Part shown: positions 1 to 8,103 of the stretch, in pieces
How positions within the stretch are numbered: position 1 is the stretch's first letter
Layout of the letters: every line of letters starts with the position of its first letter
Source: an uncultured Myxococcales bacterium
GTDB taxonomy: Bacteria; Myxococcota_A; UBA9042
NCBI GenBank assembly: GCA_903955385.1
Contig: CAJBNH010000024.1
Location: 112,816 to 176,815 of the forward strand
Length of the DNA: 64,000 nucleotides
Reading direction: 5' to 3'
Notes under the pieces: generated by a model
Seen by the model: the letters and a program-made list of their open reading frames with translations, nothing else
What the model was told of the DNA's origin: nothing
Database searches by the model: none
Translations under genes and position numbers: made by a program

Positions 1-1
1 T

Positions 2-1897
2 CTGGCGGCCGGGTGCGGCAGCAGCCAGGAACTGCTGAGCGAGCCGCTGATCTACGTGATGGTGGACAGCAAGAAGAACATCGAAGGCACTTGCGCCCAG
101 TTCGCACCGGACGACTCGCGCGGCCAGATGTCGTACGAAAAGACGGTCATCATTCGCAATGCCGGCACGGGCGTGCTCTGCCTGAAGAAGGTGACGTTCA
201 CCACCGACAACCCGATGCTGACCATGAAGGTCTCGGGGGCCAAGCCGCTGAACGAGTCGTCTTGCCCCGGTGCCTATGCGGCGCTGGACAAGAACGCGTC
301 GCTGACGCTGAAGGTCAAGTACGCCCCCAGCGCGTCCGAAGAGAACGGCGCCGGCGCGTCGCTGGCCATCGAGCACAACGACTACCTGAACAAGGCGCCG
401 GTGGCCGCGTGCTTCACGATCGGTCAGGTCGGCCCGCGGCTTGCGCAGGACGTGCTGAACGACAAGTTCGTCAACGCGCAGTCGTCCAAGCCGCCGGAGC
501 ACTGCTATCCGTTCGGCAACACGGGCACCGCGCCCCTGATCTTCAAAGAGGCCTACTTCACCACCGTCAACGCGCAGTACAGCATCGTCACCCAGCCCAA
601 CAACGGCGACGAGATCCCGGCGTTCGGCACGCCCGGCAACCTCAAGACCGACCCCGGCAAGCTGAAGGTCTGCGTCCGCTACACCCCGAACTCCACAGAG
701 GGCGATGAGGACGTCAAGCTCGCCATCAAGACCAACGACCCGTCCGCGCAGAACGCGAGCATCACGATCACCGCGACCAACGAAAAGGGCTCGTACCAGC
801 TGACCTGCGGGGCGGCCGACGGTCTGGTCTACGACTTCAGGGGCGCGGGCGTCCAGGCCACCGGCAAGTGCAACATCTACAACGTCGGACCGTCCGGCTT
901 TGCGATGACCGGCATCGAGATCCAGGCCGTCAAGTCGGCCGACCAGGATGCCGCCATGGGCATGTACGCGTGGCACTTGGAGAAGAGCGGCACTACCGTT
1001 TCCAATCCGCCCTACAACGTCTCGAAAACCCTGTCGATCGACATCGTGGTGGACTACAGCAAGCCGGCGGTCGGTCAGCCCGTCGCCGCGAACCTGGTCA
1101 TCCGCTTCAATCAGGCAGGCATTCCCGGCACGGTGGTCATCCCCATCATCGCGGGCAACTGCGACACGCCGGACCCGGCCATGGGCCCGCAGCCGCAGGT
1201 GTGGCTCCAGGCCGACGTGGGCAAGACGTCGCAGGGGGTGGCGGTGCTGGCCAATCAGAGCTGCGCGCCGCTGCGGATCCTCGACTCGTGCATCGTGGAC
1301 GCCAAGTACACGGGCGACGACGCCTGCAATCTGGGCAGCCCCTCGAATCACTTCGCCATGGTCAAGCCTCTGAAAGACTTCGACGTCGACCCGTGGGGCC
1401 TGATCGCGCTGCCGTTCACCTTCAAGCCGCAGGACGGCAACATGAATCAGCGCGACGCCGTGCTGCATGTCGTGTACTGCTCGGGCGCGTGGGCGGCGGA
1501 CAAGTGCTTGGGCGGCGACCCCACACCGGTCAAGTTGAATCTGCAGGGCTCGATTGTGATTGACCTGCTGCAGCCGACGGTTTCACTGGGATCGACGTCG
1601 GACTACGCCGATGCCAAGGTCGGATTCCCATTGAAGATCATCGCGTCATTCGCCAAGGGCACGCATGACGACGGCCAGAACTACATCTGGGCCGTCAAGA
1701 AGCGCCCGCTGGCATCCAAGCTGTGGCTGAACGAGAACGCGCAGTCCGGTGACGGCATCCTGTCGGTCGTGCCCGACGTGGTCGGCAGCTACACGTTCCT
1801 GGTGATGGCGCAGGCGTTCAACGCCGAAGACTCGGGCGAGTACACGTGGAGCCCGCAGTCCGAAGTGACGGTGGACGTCAAGGCTGACGCTCCGTAA
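2..1897 (+). CDS. Lipoprotein with ASPM-SPD-2-Hydin / choice-of-anchor-D-like beta repeats (5' end outside window)
   Basis: The frame is open to the left edge, so the start codon lies upstream of the window. The first visible residues read LAAGC, a lipobox whose Cys is encoded at 14-16, so only the signal-peptide start is missing and the product is an exported lipoprotein. About 630 residues are visible. Successive beta-sandwich modules of roughly 110-130 residues begin with patterns such as IRNAGTGVLCLKKVTF and FGNTGTAPLIFKEAYF, which resemble ASPM-SPD-2-Hydin and choice-of-anchor-D domains of bacterial surface proteins. The last ~100 residues look like a PKD-type Ig fold. A structural or adhesive surface role is inferred; there is no enzymatic motif. 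The 3' end overlaps the convergent downstream gene by 20 bases. Confidence 0.8.
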   Translation: MAAGCGSSQELLSEPLIYVMVDSKKNIEGTCAQFAPDDSRGQMSYEKTVIIRNAGTGVLCLKKVTFTTDNPMLTMKVSGAKPLNESSCPGAYAALDKNASLTLKVKYAPSASEENGAGASLAIEHNDYLNKAPVAACFTIGQVGPRLAQDVLNDKFVNAQSSKPPEHCYPFGNTGTAPLIFKEAYFTTVNAQYSIVTQPNNGDEIPAFGTPGNLKTDPGKLKVCVRYTPNSTEGDEDVKLAIKTNDPSAQNASITITATNEKGSYQLTCGAADGLVYDFRGAGVQATGKCNIYNVGPSGFAMTGIEIQAVKSADQDAAMGMYAWHLEKSGTTVSNPPYNVSKTLSIDIVVDYSKPAVGQPVAANLVIRFNQAGIPGTVVIPIIAGNCDTPDPAMGPQPQVWLQADVGKTSQGVAVLANQSCAPLRILDSCIVDAKYTGDDACNLGSPSNHFAMVKPLKDFDVDPWGLIALPFTFKPQDGNMNQRDAVLHVVYCSGAWAADKCLGGDPTPVKLNLQGSIVIDLLQPTVSLGSTSDYADAKVGFPLKIIASFAKGTHDDGQNYIWAVKKRPLASKLWLNENAQSGDGILSVVPDVVGSYTFLVMAQAFNAEDSGEYTWSPQSEVTVDVKADAP

Positions 1898-2852
1898 CCA
1901 CGCTCGAACACTTCGCTTCCTCGCACCACTTCCGCCACGCGTCGGGGCCCTGCAGCGCCTTGCCGGTCAGCTGCCGCAAGCCCTGCTCGGCCGCGCGAGC
2001 GATGGACGGCACCGGATCCCCGGTCAAGTCAACCAGCGTTGCGGCGTCGGACGCTTTCGGAGCGGCCGCCATTGCTTCGGCGGAGGCGCGCCTCGCTCCG
2101 TAGTGCGCGTGGCGGGCAATCAACGGCAGCACCTCGCCACAGTCCGGAGCGCCCGGCTTGCGGCACAGCGACACGCCCCAAGCCAGCGCCGGGCCGCCCA
2201 TCTGCTGGCTGGACAGCCACTTGAGCCGTTCGACGAACTGCGCGGCAGCACCGGGCTCGCCAAAGTGGTGCAGCACCCACCATGCGGACAGCTGCGGCGC
2301 CGAGCCCCAGACGGTAGGCACGGCGGCCGTGATCTGGTGCAGACGATCGACCTGGTCGCGCGCTTCCAGCAGGCCCAGACCATAGATCGCATGACCGGTG
2401 ACCTCGGGGTCGCGGTCCGTCAGCGCCTGACGCAGAAAGGGCAGGGCCAGCGGGTCCTTGGACTCGGCGATGATGCGCACGGTGCGCGCGCGGTAGGGCG
2501 CCTGACGCGAAGCGCGGAGAAAGGCGTTCTGCAGGGCAGGCGTCGCGTGCCAGCCAAAGCCAACCAACACAGCTTCGGCAGGGCAGCCCGACACATCGTT
2601 GCACTTGAAGCGATCGCGCAGGTTCTCGAGCGCTGCCCGCAAGGCCTCGTCCATCGCTTCGGGGTCGCGGCCCAACGCCTGCTTGCGCAACTCACCGTCA
2701 CGTTGCGGGTTTTGCGCGGCCGCAGATGCCGGCGCCAGACCGGGGGAAGGCAGAGGCTCGCGCTGGCAGCCGGACTCCCAGACGGTGACGGCCAGCAGCC
2801 AGAGCAGGGTGCGCTGGGCGGTGACCCATGTGCGCGAACAGGGACGGGACAT
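1878..2852 (-). CDS. HEAT-repeat lipoprotein
   Basis: 324 residues from the ATG at 2852. This start is preferred over upstream in-frame ones because it is preceded by an AGGGGGTT ribosome site and opens a signal peptide (TLLWLLAVTVWESGC) ending in a lipobox. The mature part is mainly helical with HEAT-like repeats, for example around RARTVRIIAESKDPLALPFL and PEVTGHAIYGLGLLEARD, so a protein-protein scaffold role at the membrane is inferred. Several Cys residues in the C-terminal half could pair in the periplasm. It is transcribed towards the preceding lipoprotein gene, with 20 bases of coding overlap. The specific partner is unknown. Confidence 0.75.
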   Translation of the reverse strand: MSRPCSRTWVTAQRTLLWLLAVTVWESGCQREPLPSPGLAPASAAAQNPQRDGELRKQALGRDPEAMDEALRAALENLRDRFKCNDVSGCPAEAVLVGFGWHATPALQNAFLRASRQAPYRARTVRIIAESKDPLALPFLRQALTDRDPEVTGHAIYGLGLLEARDQVDRLHQITAAVPTVWGSAPQLSAWWVLHHFGEPGAAAQFVERLKWLSSQQMGGPALAWGVSLCRKPGAPDCGEVLPLIARHAHYGARRASAEAMAAAPKASDAATLVDLTGDPVPSIARAAEQGLRQLTGKALQGPDAWRKWCEEAKCSSVVTERQP

Positions 2853-3025
2853 GCAACCCCCTTGGCGACCCAGGCCGCGGTGCGGCATTGCACCCCAGGG
2901 ACGAGCCACACGCAAGGGAATCGCACACCCGAGTCTCTTCGCAGTCCGCAAGCCGCCTGCCCGAGTCGGGGCGAGGATCCCGGAATGGTTTCGGGCATTC
3001 GCGGGTTGGGGCGAAACGAGGGCGG

Positions 3026-3054
3026 TTGCGTGGCCGTTCGGCGGCGACTAAGAT
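3026..3054 (+). promoter_or_regulatory. Sigma-70-type promoter of the triple-DsbA gene
   Basis: TTGCGT (3026-3031), a 17-base spacer and TAAGAT (3049-3054) lie about 70 bases upstream of the ATG at 3122, in the gap between two divergent genes. This is a sequence match only. Confidence 0.5.
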
Positions 3055-3121
3055 CCCGCGCTCTCGCTGTCTTCAAGCCCTTCGCGGCAGGTCGCCTGCC
3101 ACCACCCCTTCGAGGAACCAG

Positions 3122-5152
3122 ATGAAGAAGGAAACTGCCATTATCGCGATCGTCGCCATCGGCGTGCTCGGCTTCGTCGCCGGCCGCATGGCCTCGCGAC
3201 CCGCCGCTCCCGTGGCCGCAACGCCCGAGAGCCTGCCTGTTGCCGCAGCGCCGGCCGCTGCCGCCGTGCCTTCGATCGGGCCGGAGGATGCCAAGGTCAC
3301 GATCGTCGAGATCAGCGACTTCCAGTGCCCCTTCTGCTCTCGGGCCGCGGGCACGATCGAGCAGTTGAAGAAGGACTACGCGGGCAGCTTGCGCGTCGTC
3401 TTTGTCAACCAGCCGCTTTCGTTCCACAACCGTGCCAAGCCCGCCGCGATCGCCGCGTTGGCCGCCCACAGGCAGGGCAAGTTCTGGCAGATGCACGACA
3501 AGTTGTTCGCGAACGCTCGCGAAATGACGGACGAGAACATCGCCAAGTGGGCGGGCGAGATCGGTCTGGACAAGGCCAAGTTCGACGCTGACCTGAAGGA
3601 CCCAACGATTGCGGCGCAGGTCGACCGCGACCAGGCCATCGCAGGCGCCCTCGGTGTCAACGGCACGCCCGGCTTCTTCGTCAATGGCGTGAACGTCTCG
3701 GGCGCCCAGCCGATTGAGAACTTCAAGAAGATCATCGACGAGCAGCTGACCAAGGCCACCGCCGAGATCGCCAAGGGCACCAAGGCTGCCGACCTCAACG
3801 AGAAGCTGACCCGCGCGAACAACCCTGAGAAGGGCGCGAACCTGATCGGTTGGATCTTCAAGGGCGAGCCGATCTCCGCCAAGGCTGCCGACTCCGGCGC
3901 TGCCGCTCCCGACAAGGCCGCACCGCCTGCCGAGGACAAGACGGTCTGGAAGACGACCCTTCGCGGGCAAGAACCCACCAAGGGCCCGGCCGACGCGCTG
4001 ATCACACTGGTCGAATACACCGATTTCGAGTGCCCCTTCTGCTCCAAGGCGCGCGGTTCGTTGGCCGAAGTCGAGAAGGCCTATGCGGGCAATGTGCGGT
4101 TCGTGTTCAAGAACCAGCCCTTGCCCTTCCACAAGAAGGCCCAGGCCGCTGCGGAAGCCGCCCTGTGCGCCATGGACCAGGGCAAGTTCTGGGAGATGGA
4201 AGAGCGTCTGTTCACGAACCAGCAGTCGATCGGCGCGGAGCAACTGCCCGAGCACGCCAAGGCGATCGGCCTGGACGCGGCCAAGTGGCAGTCCTGCATG
4301 GATGCGCGCAAGTTCAAGGCGCACGTCGAGGCCGACCAGGAGGACGCGGCGAAAGTCCAGGCGACCGGCACGCCCGCGTTCTACATCAACGGCCGCAAGC
4401 TGAGCGGCGCCCAGCCCTTCGACGCGTTCAAGAAGCTGATCGACGAGGAAATGACCAAGGCTCAGGCGCTTGTGCAGAGCGGCACGGCGGCCAAGGACGT
4501 GTTCGCCAAGACCATCGCGGACGGCAAGGTGTTCACGCCGCCGCCGCCGCTGGACCCCAAGGTCAACACGTTCGACTACGCCGGCTCGCCGCACAAGGGT
4601 CCGCGCAACGCTCCCGTGAAGATCGTCGAGTTCAAGGAGTTCCAGTGCCCCTACTGCGCCCGCGTGAACCCGACCATGAAGCAGGTCGAAAAGAACCTGA
4701 AGGGCAAGGTCGCCATCGTCTTCAAGCACTTCCCGCTGTCCAGCCAGTGCAATCCGGGCATGGGCCGCGACATGCACCCCGCCGCCTGCACCGCCGCCTA
4801 TTGGTCGTTTGCAGCGGAGGAGCAGGGCAAGTTCTGGGAGTTCGAGGACGTGGTGTTCAACAACATGCAGTCGATGATGCCGCAAGAGGGCGCTCTGGAC
4901 GCGCGGCTGGCGGCCCTGACCGAGAACATGAAGAAGTACGCGGCTGAAGTCGGCATGGATGTCGCCAAGGCAGAGGCCTACGTCAAGGCGGGCAAGTACC
5001 AGGCCAAGCTGACGAAGGACCTCGCCGAGGCCCGCGCGGCCGACGTGGGCGGGACGCCGTCGATCTACATCAATGGTCGCTCGTACAACGCCGCGATGAC
5101 GCCCGAGAAGATGACCGAGATCGCCCAGCAGATCCTGGACGGCAAGCTCTAG
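3122..5152 (+). CDS. Membrane-anchored protein with three tandem DsbA-type thioredoxin domains
   Basis: 676 residues from the ATG at 3122 (GAGGAACC ribosome site). An N-terminal hydrophobic segment (AIIAIVAIGVLGFVAG) anchors the protein, so the rest should be periplasmic. Three DsbA/thioredoxin_4 domains follow in tandem, each about 200 residues, with redox motifs CPFC (69-72), CPFC (304-307) and CPYC (509-512). Each has its own cis-Pro loop (NGTPGFFVNG, TGTPAFYING, GGTPSIYING), so all three look catalytically complete. Lys-rich helices and Ala/Pro linkers separate the domains. Single-domain proteins of this type normally oxidise or isomerise disulfides in exported proteins, which fits the many Cys-rich lipoproteins nearby. 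Three active modules in one chain is unusual. A strong terminator follows. Confidence 0.9.
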   Translation: MKKETAIIAIVAIGVLGFVAGRMASRPAAPVAATPESLPVAAAPAAAAVPSIGPEDAKVTIVEISDFQCPFCSRAAGTIEQLKKDYAGSLRVVFVNQPLSFHNRAKPAAIAALAAHRQGKFWQMHDKLFANAREMTDENIAKWAGEIGLDKAKFDADLKDPTIAAQVDRDQAIAGALGVNGTPGFFVNGVNVSGAQPIENFKKIIDEQLTKATAEIAKGTKAADLNEKLTRANNPEKGANLIGWIFKGEPISAKAADSGAAAPDKAAPPAEDKTVWKTTLRGQEPTKGPADALITLVEYTDFECPFCSKARGSLAEVEKAYAGNVRFVFKNQPLPFHKKAQAAAEAALCAMDQGKFWEMEERLFTNQQSIGAEQLPEHAKAIGLDAAKWQSCMDARKFKAHVEADQEDAAKVQATGTPAFYINGRKLSGAQPFDAFKKLIDEEMTKAQALVQSGTAAKDVFAKTIADGKVFTPPPPLDPKVNTFDYAGSPHKGPRNAPVKIVEFKEFQCPYCARVNPTMKQVEKNLKGKVAIVFKHFPLSSQCNPGMGRDMHPAACTAAYWSFAAEEQGKFWEFEDVVFNNMQSMMPQEGALDARLAALTENMKKYAAEVGMDVAKAEAYVKAGKYQAKLTKDLAEARAADVGGTPSIYINGRSYNAAMTPEKMTEIAQQILDGKL

Positions 5153-5174
5153 TCAGTTCCGCATCGAAGACGCT

Positions 5175-5223
5175 CGCCTCTGCCGCCGACTGTCCGTAAG
5201 GGCTCGGCGGCAGAGGCGTTTTT
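5175..5223 (+). terminator. Rho-independent terminator
   Basis: A 15-base-pair perfect stem (CGCCTCTGCCGCCGA with its complement) around a 14-base loop is followed by TTTTT at 5219-5223, directly after the triple-DsbA gene. It may also serve the convergent gene that ends at 5262. Confidence 0.9.
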
Positions 5224-5261
5224 GCGTCTGGCCTCAGATCGGCGTGGGCGCGATCGTCCGG

Positions 5262-7274
5262 CTACATGCGGCGTCTGCGGGCGGCGCGGGGCAGGGCAAG
5301 CGCGGTCAGCAACAGGGTCGCCAACAGCCAGCCTGACCGAAAGCCTGCCGACGGGCTGGCAGCGCACCCGGCAGAGGCCGTTGTGGTGGTCGGGGGCTGC
5401 CACTGCGCCGCGGGCACAACCGTGGGGAAGTTGAGGGTCTTCGCAGCGAAGTTCTTCGACAGTGTCGGTGTCGGCGGCGTCTCGGCCAGCGGGTCCAGAC
5501 CCACCGCACACGCGCCGCGGGTCAGGGAGCCGTCCAGTGCCGCACAGACCAGACCGGGTCCGCAGGTGGCGTCCTTGCCAGGCGCGCAGTCCAGGCGGCA
5601 CGTGGGGGCCTCAGAGGGGCCTGCCGCGCACACGAGATCGAAGCGGCACGCCGAGTCCTCGCCGCAGGTCATGCCGGCCATCGCTCCGCCGCCGCCGTCC
5701 CGACACACGCCGCCCGTCTTGGTGGCGGCGCCGACCCACACGCAGCGCTGGCCGCCGGGGCAGTCGAGGTCGTCCCCAAACGGCGCACAGACCGTTCGGC
5801 ACATGCCCACGCCATCGACCGGTCCGACGTCGCACGCCATCTTGCTGCCACATCCGCCGGGCGACGTGCAGGGCGAGCCAGGCTGCGGAGCGCCGTAGGG
5901 CAGGCAGAACGACTGGTCGTCGTCGAGTGGCGTGCAGCCAGTACCGGCCGGGCAATCCGTAGCTACTTCACAGGGTTGGCTGCAAGCGCGGGTGAATGGC
6001 CCGCCCGGGTGCTCGACGCAAAGGCCCGACGCGCAGTCAAAGGCGCTCTCGCAGGGCCAACCCAAGGCAAGCGGACCGGCCTGGGTGCAGCTGAAGGTGT
6101 GCGTCCGATCGCAGGTGTACGACTTGGGGCAGTCGGTCGTGTCCGAGCAGGACACGCTGCACCGTCCCACGGCGGTCAGAGAGGGCACGCAAAGGCCCGA
6201 GGCGCAGGTCGATCCGACCATGCACGGCGACCCGATGGGGTCCTTGCCCCAGGTCAGGCACGTGGCCCCGCCGGAAGGCCAGTCGACGCACTGTCCCTGA
6301 CCGCCGCAGGAGCTGGTGCAAGGCTTCGAGCAGAAAGCGAATTTGCCGCCAGACAAGCAGTAGCGGTTGTCGCCGCACGCCAAGTTGCTGGCGCAAGGCT
6401 GGCCGAACCCCGACGAAGCGGAGTCGGCCCGGCAGTGGCCGTCGTTCGGCAGGCACGCTTTGCCGGTCGAGTAGCTGCCGCAGCTTGCGCCAATCGGGCA
6501 TTCGTCATGGGTGGTACATGGTTGCGCGCAGTGGCGGGCGCCGTCGGGCCACGCGAGGCAAAGTCGGCCATCCGCGCAGTCCGCGTCGGTCTGGCACGCA
6601 TCGCACCACTTGCCCTCGGCCTTGTCGGCGGTGCCGTACAGGAATCTGGCGGCACGCAAGTCGTCCGGCGCCAGCTCGCGGCCGGCGGCACCGCGGTGGT
6701 GAAAGTACATGGTGGAGAGGCCGTCGCGGCTGTGCCCCAGTCCCAGCACGTGCCCTAGCTGATGCGTCAGCGCTGCCTGCAGGTCAGCGACGGGGCCGCT
6801 CACGTAGAGCGGATCGGCCGTCACCCACTCGTAATCCCCCGCATTCAGGTGGATTTCCGTTCGTGTCAGTCGTCCAGAGGCATCGCGCACCCGCAGCGTT
6901 CTCCCGGTCAGATCGCCCTCGCTCAGGTCGTAGGCGCCGTCGAACGTGACGTAGATGTCGAACAGCGGCGGCTCCAGAACCAGACCGCCGTACTCGAGCT
7001 GAATGTCGGCGCCCGGTGCCTCATTCCACGACTCGAGGGCGAAGTTCAGGCTCTGCTGCACCTTGGACAGCGACAACGCGCTGACACCTCTGGCCTGCAG
7101 GTACACCGTGACCGGTGCGCGATCAAAGCGCACGATCTGTCCGTCGGCGGCCCGGTCGACTTCAAATGCAAGCGCGGTAGTGGCAGCAACAGCCACCAAG
7201 CCCGCCAGCAGCAGTGGCGCCCGGCGGAAACGGCGGCGGAAGCGGGTGGCAACCGGTAGCGGCGCAGTGTTCAT
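5262..7274 (-). CDS. Matrixin-like (M10) Cys-rich surface protein with MYXO-CTERM-like tail; catalytic Glu replaced by Gln
   Basis: 670 residues from the ATG at 7274; a GTG lies just before it. An N-terminal signal segment (APLLLAGLVAVAATTALAFE) is followed by a matrixin/astacin-type domain to about residue 215. The zinc motif reads HQLGHVLGLGH (about 171-181) with a downstream Met-turn candidate STMYF. All three His ligands are present, but the general-base Glu of HExxHxxGxxH is Gln (codon CAG). The remaining ~430 residues carry many paired Cys in short repeats (CxxDxDC, GxCxxxC) like other Myxococcota Cys-rich modules. The C terminus has GC, a hydrophobic stretch and RRRR, as in MYXO-CTERM sorting signals, so surface display is inferred. 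Either it is an inactive homologue or the residue is a sequence error. Confidence 0.8.
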   Translation of the reverse strand: MNTAPLPVATRFRRRFRRAPLLLAGLVAVAATTALAFEVDRAADGQIVRFDRAPVTVYLQARGVSALSLSKVQQSLNFALESWNEAPGADIQLEYGGLVLEPPLFDIYVTFDGAYDLSEGDLTGRTLRVRDASGRLTRTEIHLNAGDYEWVTADPLYVSGPVADLQAALTHQLGHVLGLGHSRDGLSTMYFHHRGAAGRELAPDDLRAARFLYGTADKAEGKWCDACQTDADCADGRLCLAWPDGARHCAQPCTTHDECPIGASCGSYSTGKACLPNDGHCRADSASSGFGQPCASNLACGDNRYCLSGGKFAFCSKPCTSSCGGQGQCVDWPSGGATCLTWGKDPIGSPCMVGSTCASGLCVPSLTAVGRCSVSCSDTTDCPKSYTCDRTHTFSCTQAGPLALGWPCESAFDCASGLCVEHPGGPFTRACSQPCEVATDCPAGTGCTPLDDDQSFCLPYGAPQPGSPCTSPGGCGSKMACDVGPVDGVGMCRTVCAPFGDDLDCPGGQRCVWVGAATKTGGVCRDGGGGAMAGMTCGEDSACRFDLVCAAGPSEAPTCRLDCAPGKDATCGPGLVCAALDGSLTRGACAVGLDPLAETPPTPTLSKNFAAKTLNFPTVVPAAQWQPPTTTTASAGCAASPSAGFRSGWLLATLLLTALALPRAARRRRM

Positions 7275-7502
7275 CACCTTCGAGACTACCCCGGCCCCCC
7301 ATGCGTGTCGATCCGCGCGTGACGCAAGGTGACCCGGCTGGGCACATCCATGTGTGAAGAAGTGTGTGCATTGGACCGGCCCTCCAGCGTGAGGACGCCC
7401 GTGTGATCAGGGATCTCCTTGGAAAGACGGGTCAATTTGACGGACGTCGCGGTGGGGCTGAAAAGTCAAGTCACTGGGATGATTGCCGAAAGCGCGAATT
7501 GC

Positions 7503-7530
7503 TTGACCTCCTACCCCTAGTTTGTATTCT
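7503..7530 (+). promoter_or_regulatory. Candidate sigma-70 promoter of the small Cys-motif gene
   Basis: TTGACC (7503-7508), a 16-base spacer and TATTCT (7525-7530) precede the ATG at 7579 by about 50 bases. This is the only clear signal in the 300-base gap between the divergent matrixin gene and this gene. Confidence 0.4.
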
Positions 7531-7578
7531 CCGCCCCCGTTCGCGCCCGGTACGACCTGAGGCGAGAGGTTCCCCCCC

Positions 7579-7869
7579 ATGAACAGTATCCTTCCGACGA
7601 CCACCTCCAACGACGAAGCCCTGCGCCCCCGGAGGCTGACGGACGTGTTCCGTTGCGGCAACCGCGGACGCCAGCTGCACCTCGCAACCTGCCTCGACGA
7701 CTACATGAACGCGAATGCCCTGCGCGTGAAGTCGATGGTTTGTTTCGAGTGCACGCAGGGCACCTGCAACCGCGAGACGTTCGCGGCCGACGCCGACAGC
7801 GAAGGCTTGCTCGACTCCGAGATCTGGGCGCGGCTGATGGCCGACTTGAAGGACACGGACAACTGCTGA
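7579..7869 (+). CDS. Small Cys-motif protein of unknown function
   Basis: 96 residues, with no signal peptide or membrane segment. The central part has five Cys arranged C-x13-C then C-x2-C-x4-C (FRCGN, ATCLD, VCFECTQGTCN), followed by an acidic helical C-terminal third. The CxxC pair suggests a small metal-binding or zinc-ribbon-like fold, but no named family is recognised. A GAGAGG site lies about nine bases upstream of the ATG, and a plausible promoter sits in the gap before it, which supports a real gene. It lies between a surface protein and a Ser/Thr kinase gene; a functional link to either is not shown. Confidence 0.6.
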   Translation: MNSILPTTTSNDEALRPRRLTDVFRCGNRGRQLHLATCLDDYMNANALRVKSMVCFECTQGTCNRETFAADADSEGLLDSEIWARLMADLKDTDNC

Positions 7870-8103
7870 TCCGTTCGTTCGCCCGTCTCCCACTGCTGTG
7901 GCAAAGAAGCCTTGCGAAGCCCTCAGCTTGAGCGGTTTGGCCGACCCGGATCGCCGGGCGGAACCTTGTCGCTGAGGGCTTGGCGTGGTACCGTGGTCAC
8001 GCCTCGGCGTGCGGCAATAGCTTCGCCGTATCCTTGCGAGGCCAGGCAGCAAGCCCCGACCGCTACGGCGCCCTGACGTCGAAGCGTCCCAGGCAGAGGC
8101 GAC

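Noticed and set aside
2420..4885. Long open minus-strand frame opposite the triple-DsbA gene
   Set aside because: The composition is Arg/Gly/Leu-rich with no motif, as expected antisense to a GC-rich gene; the same applies to 7471-10224 and 36790-40173 opposite the two kinases.
7975..8035. Promoter of the first Ser/Thr kinase (TTGGCG, TATCCT)
   Set aside because: The elements do not combine at acceptable spacing; no convincing promoter in 7870-8103.
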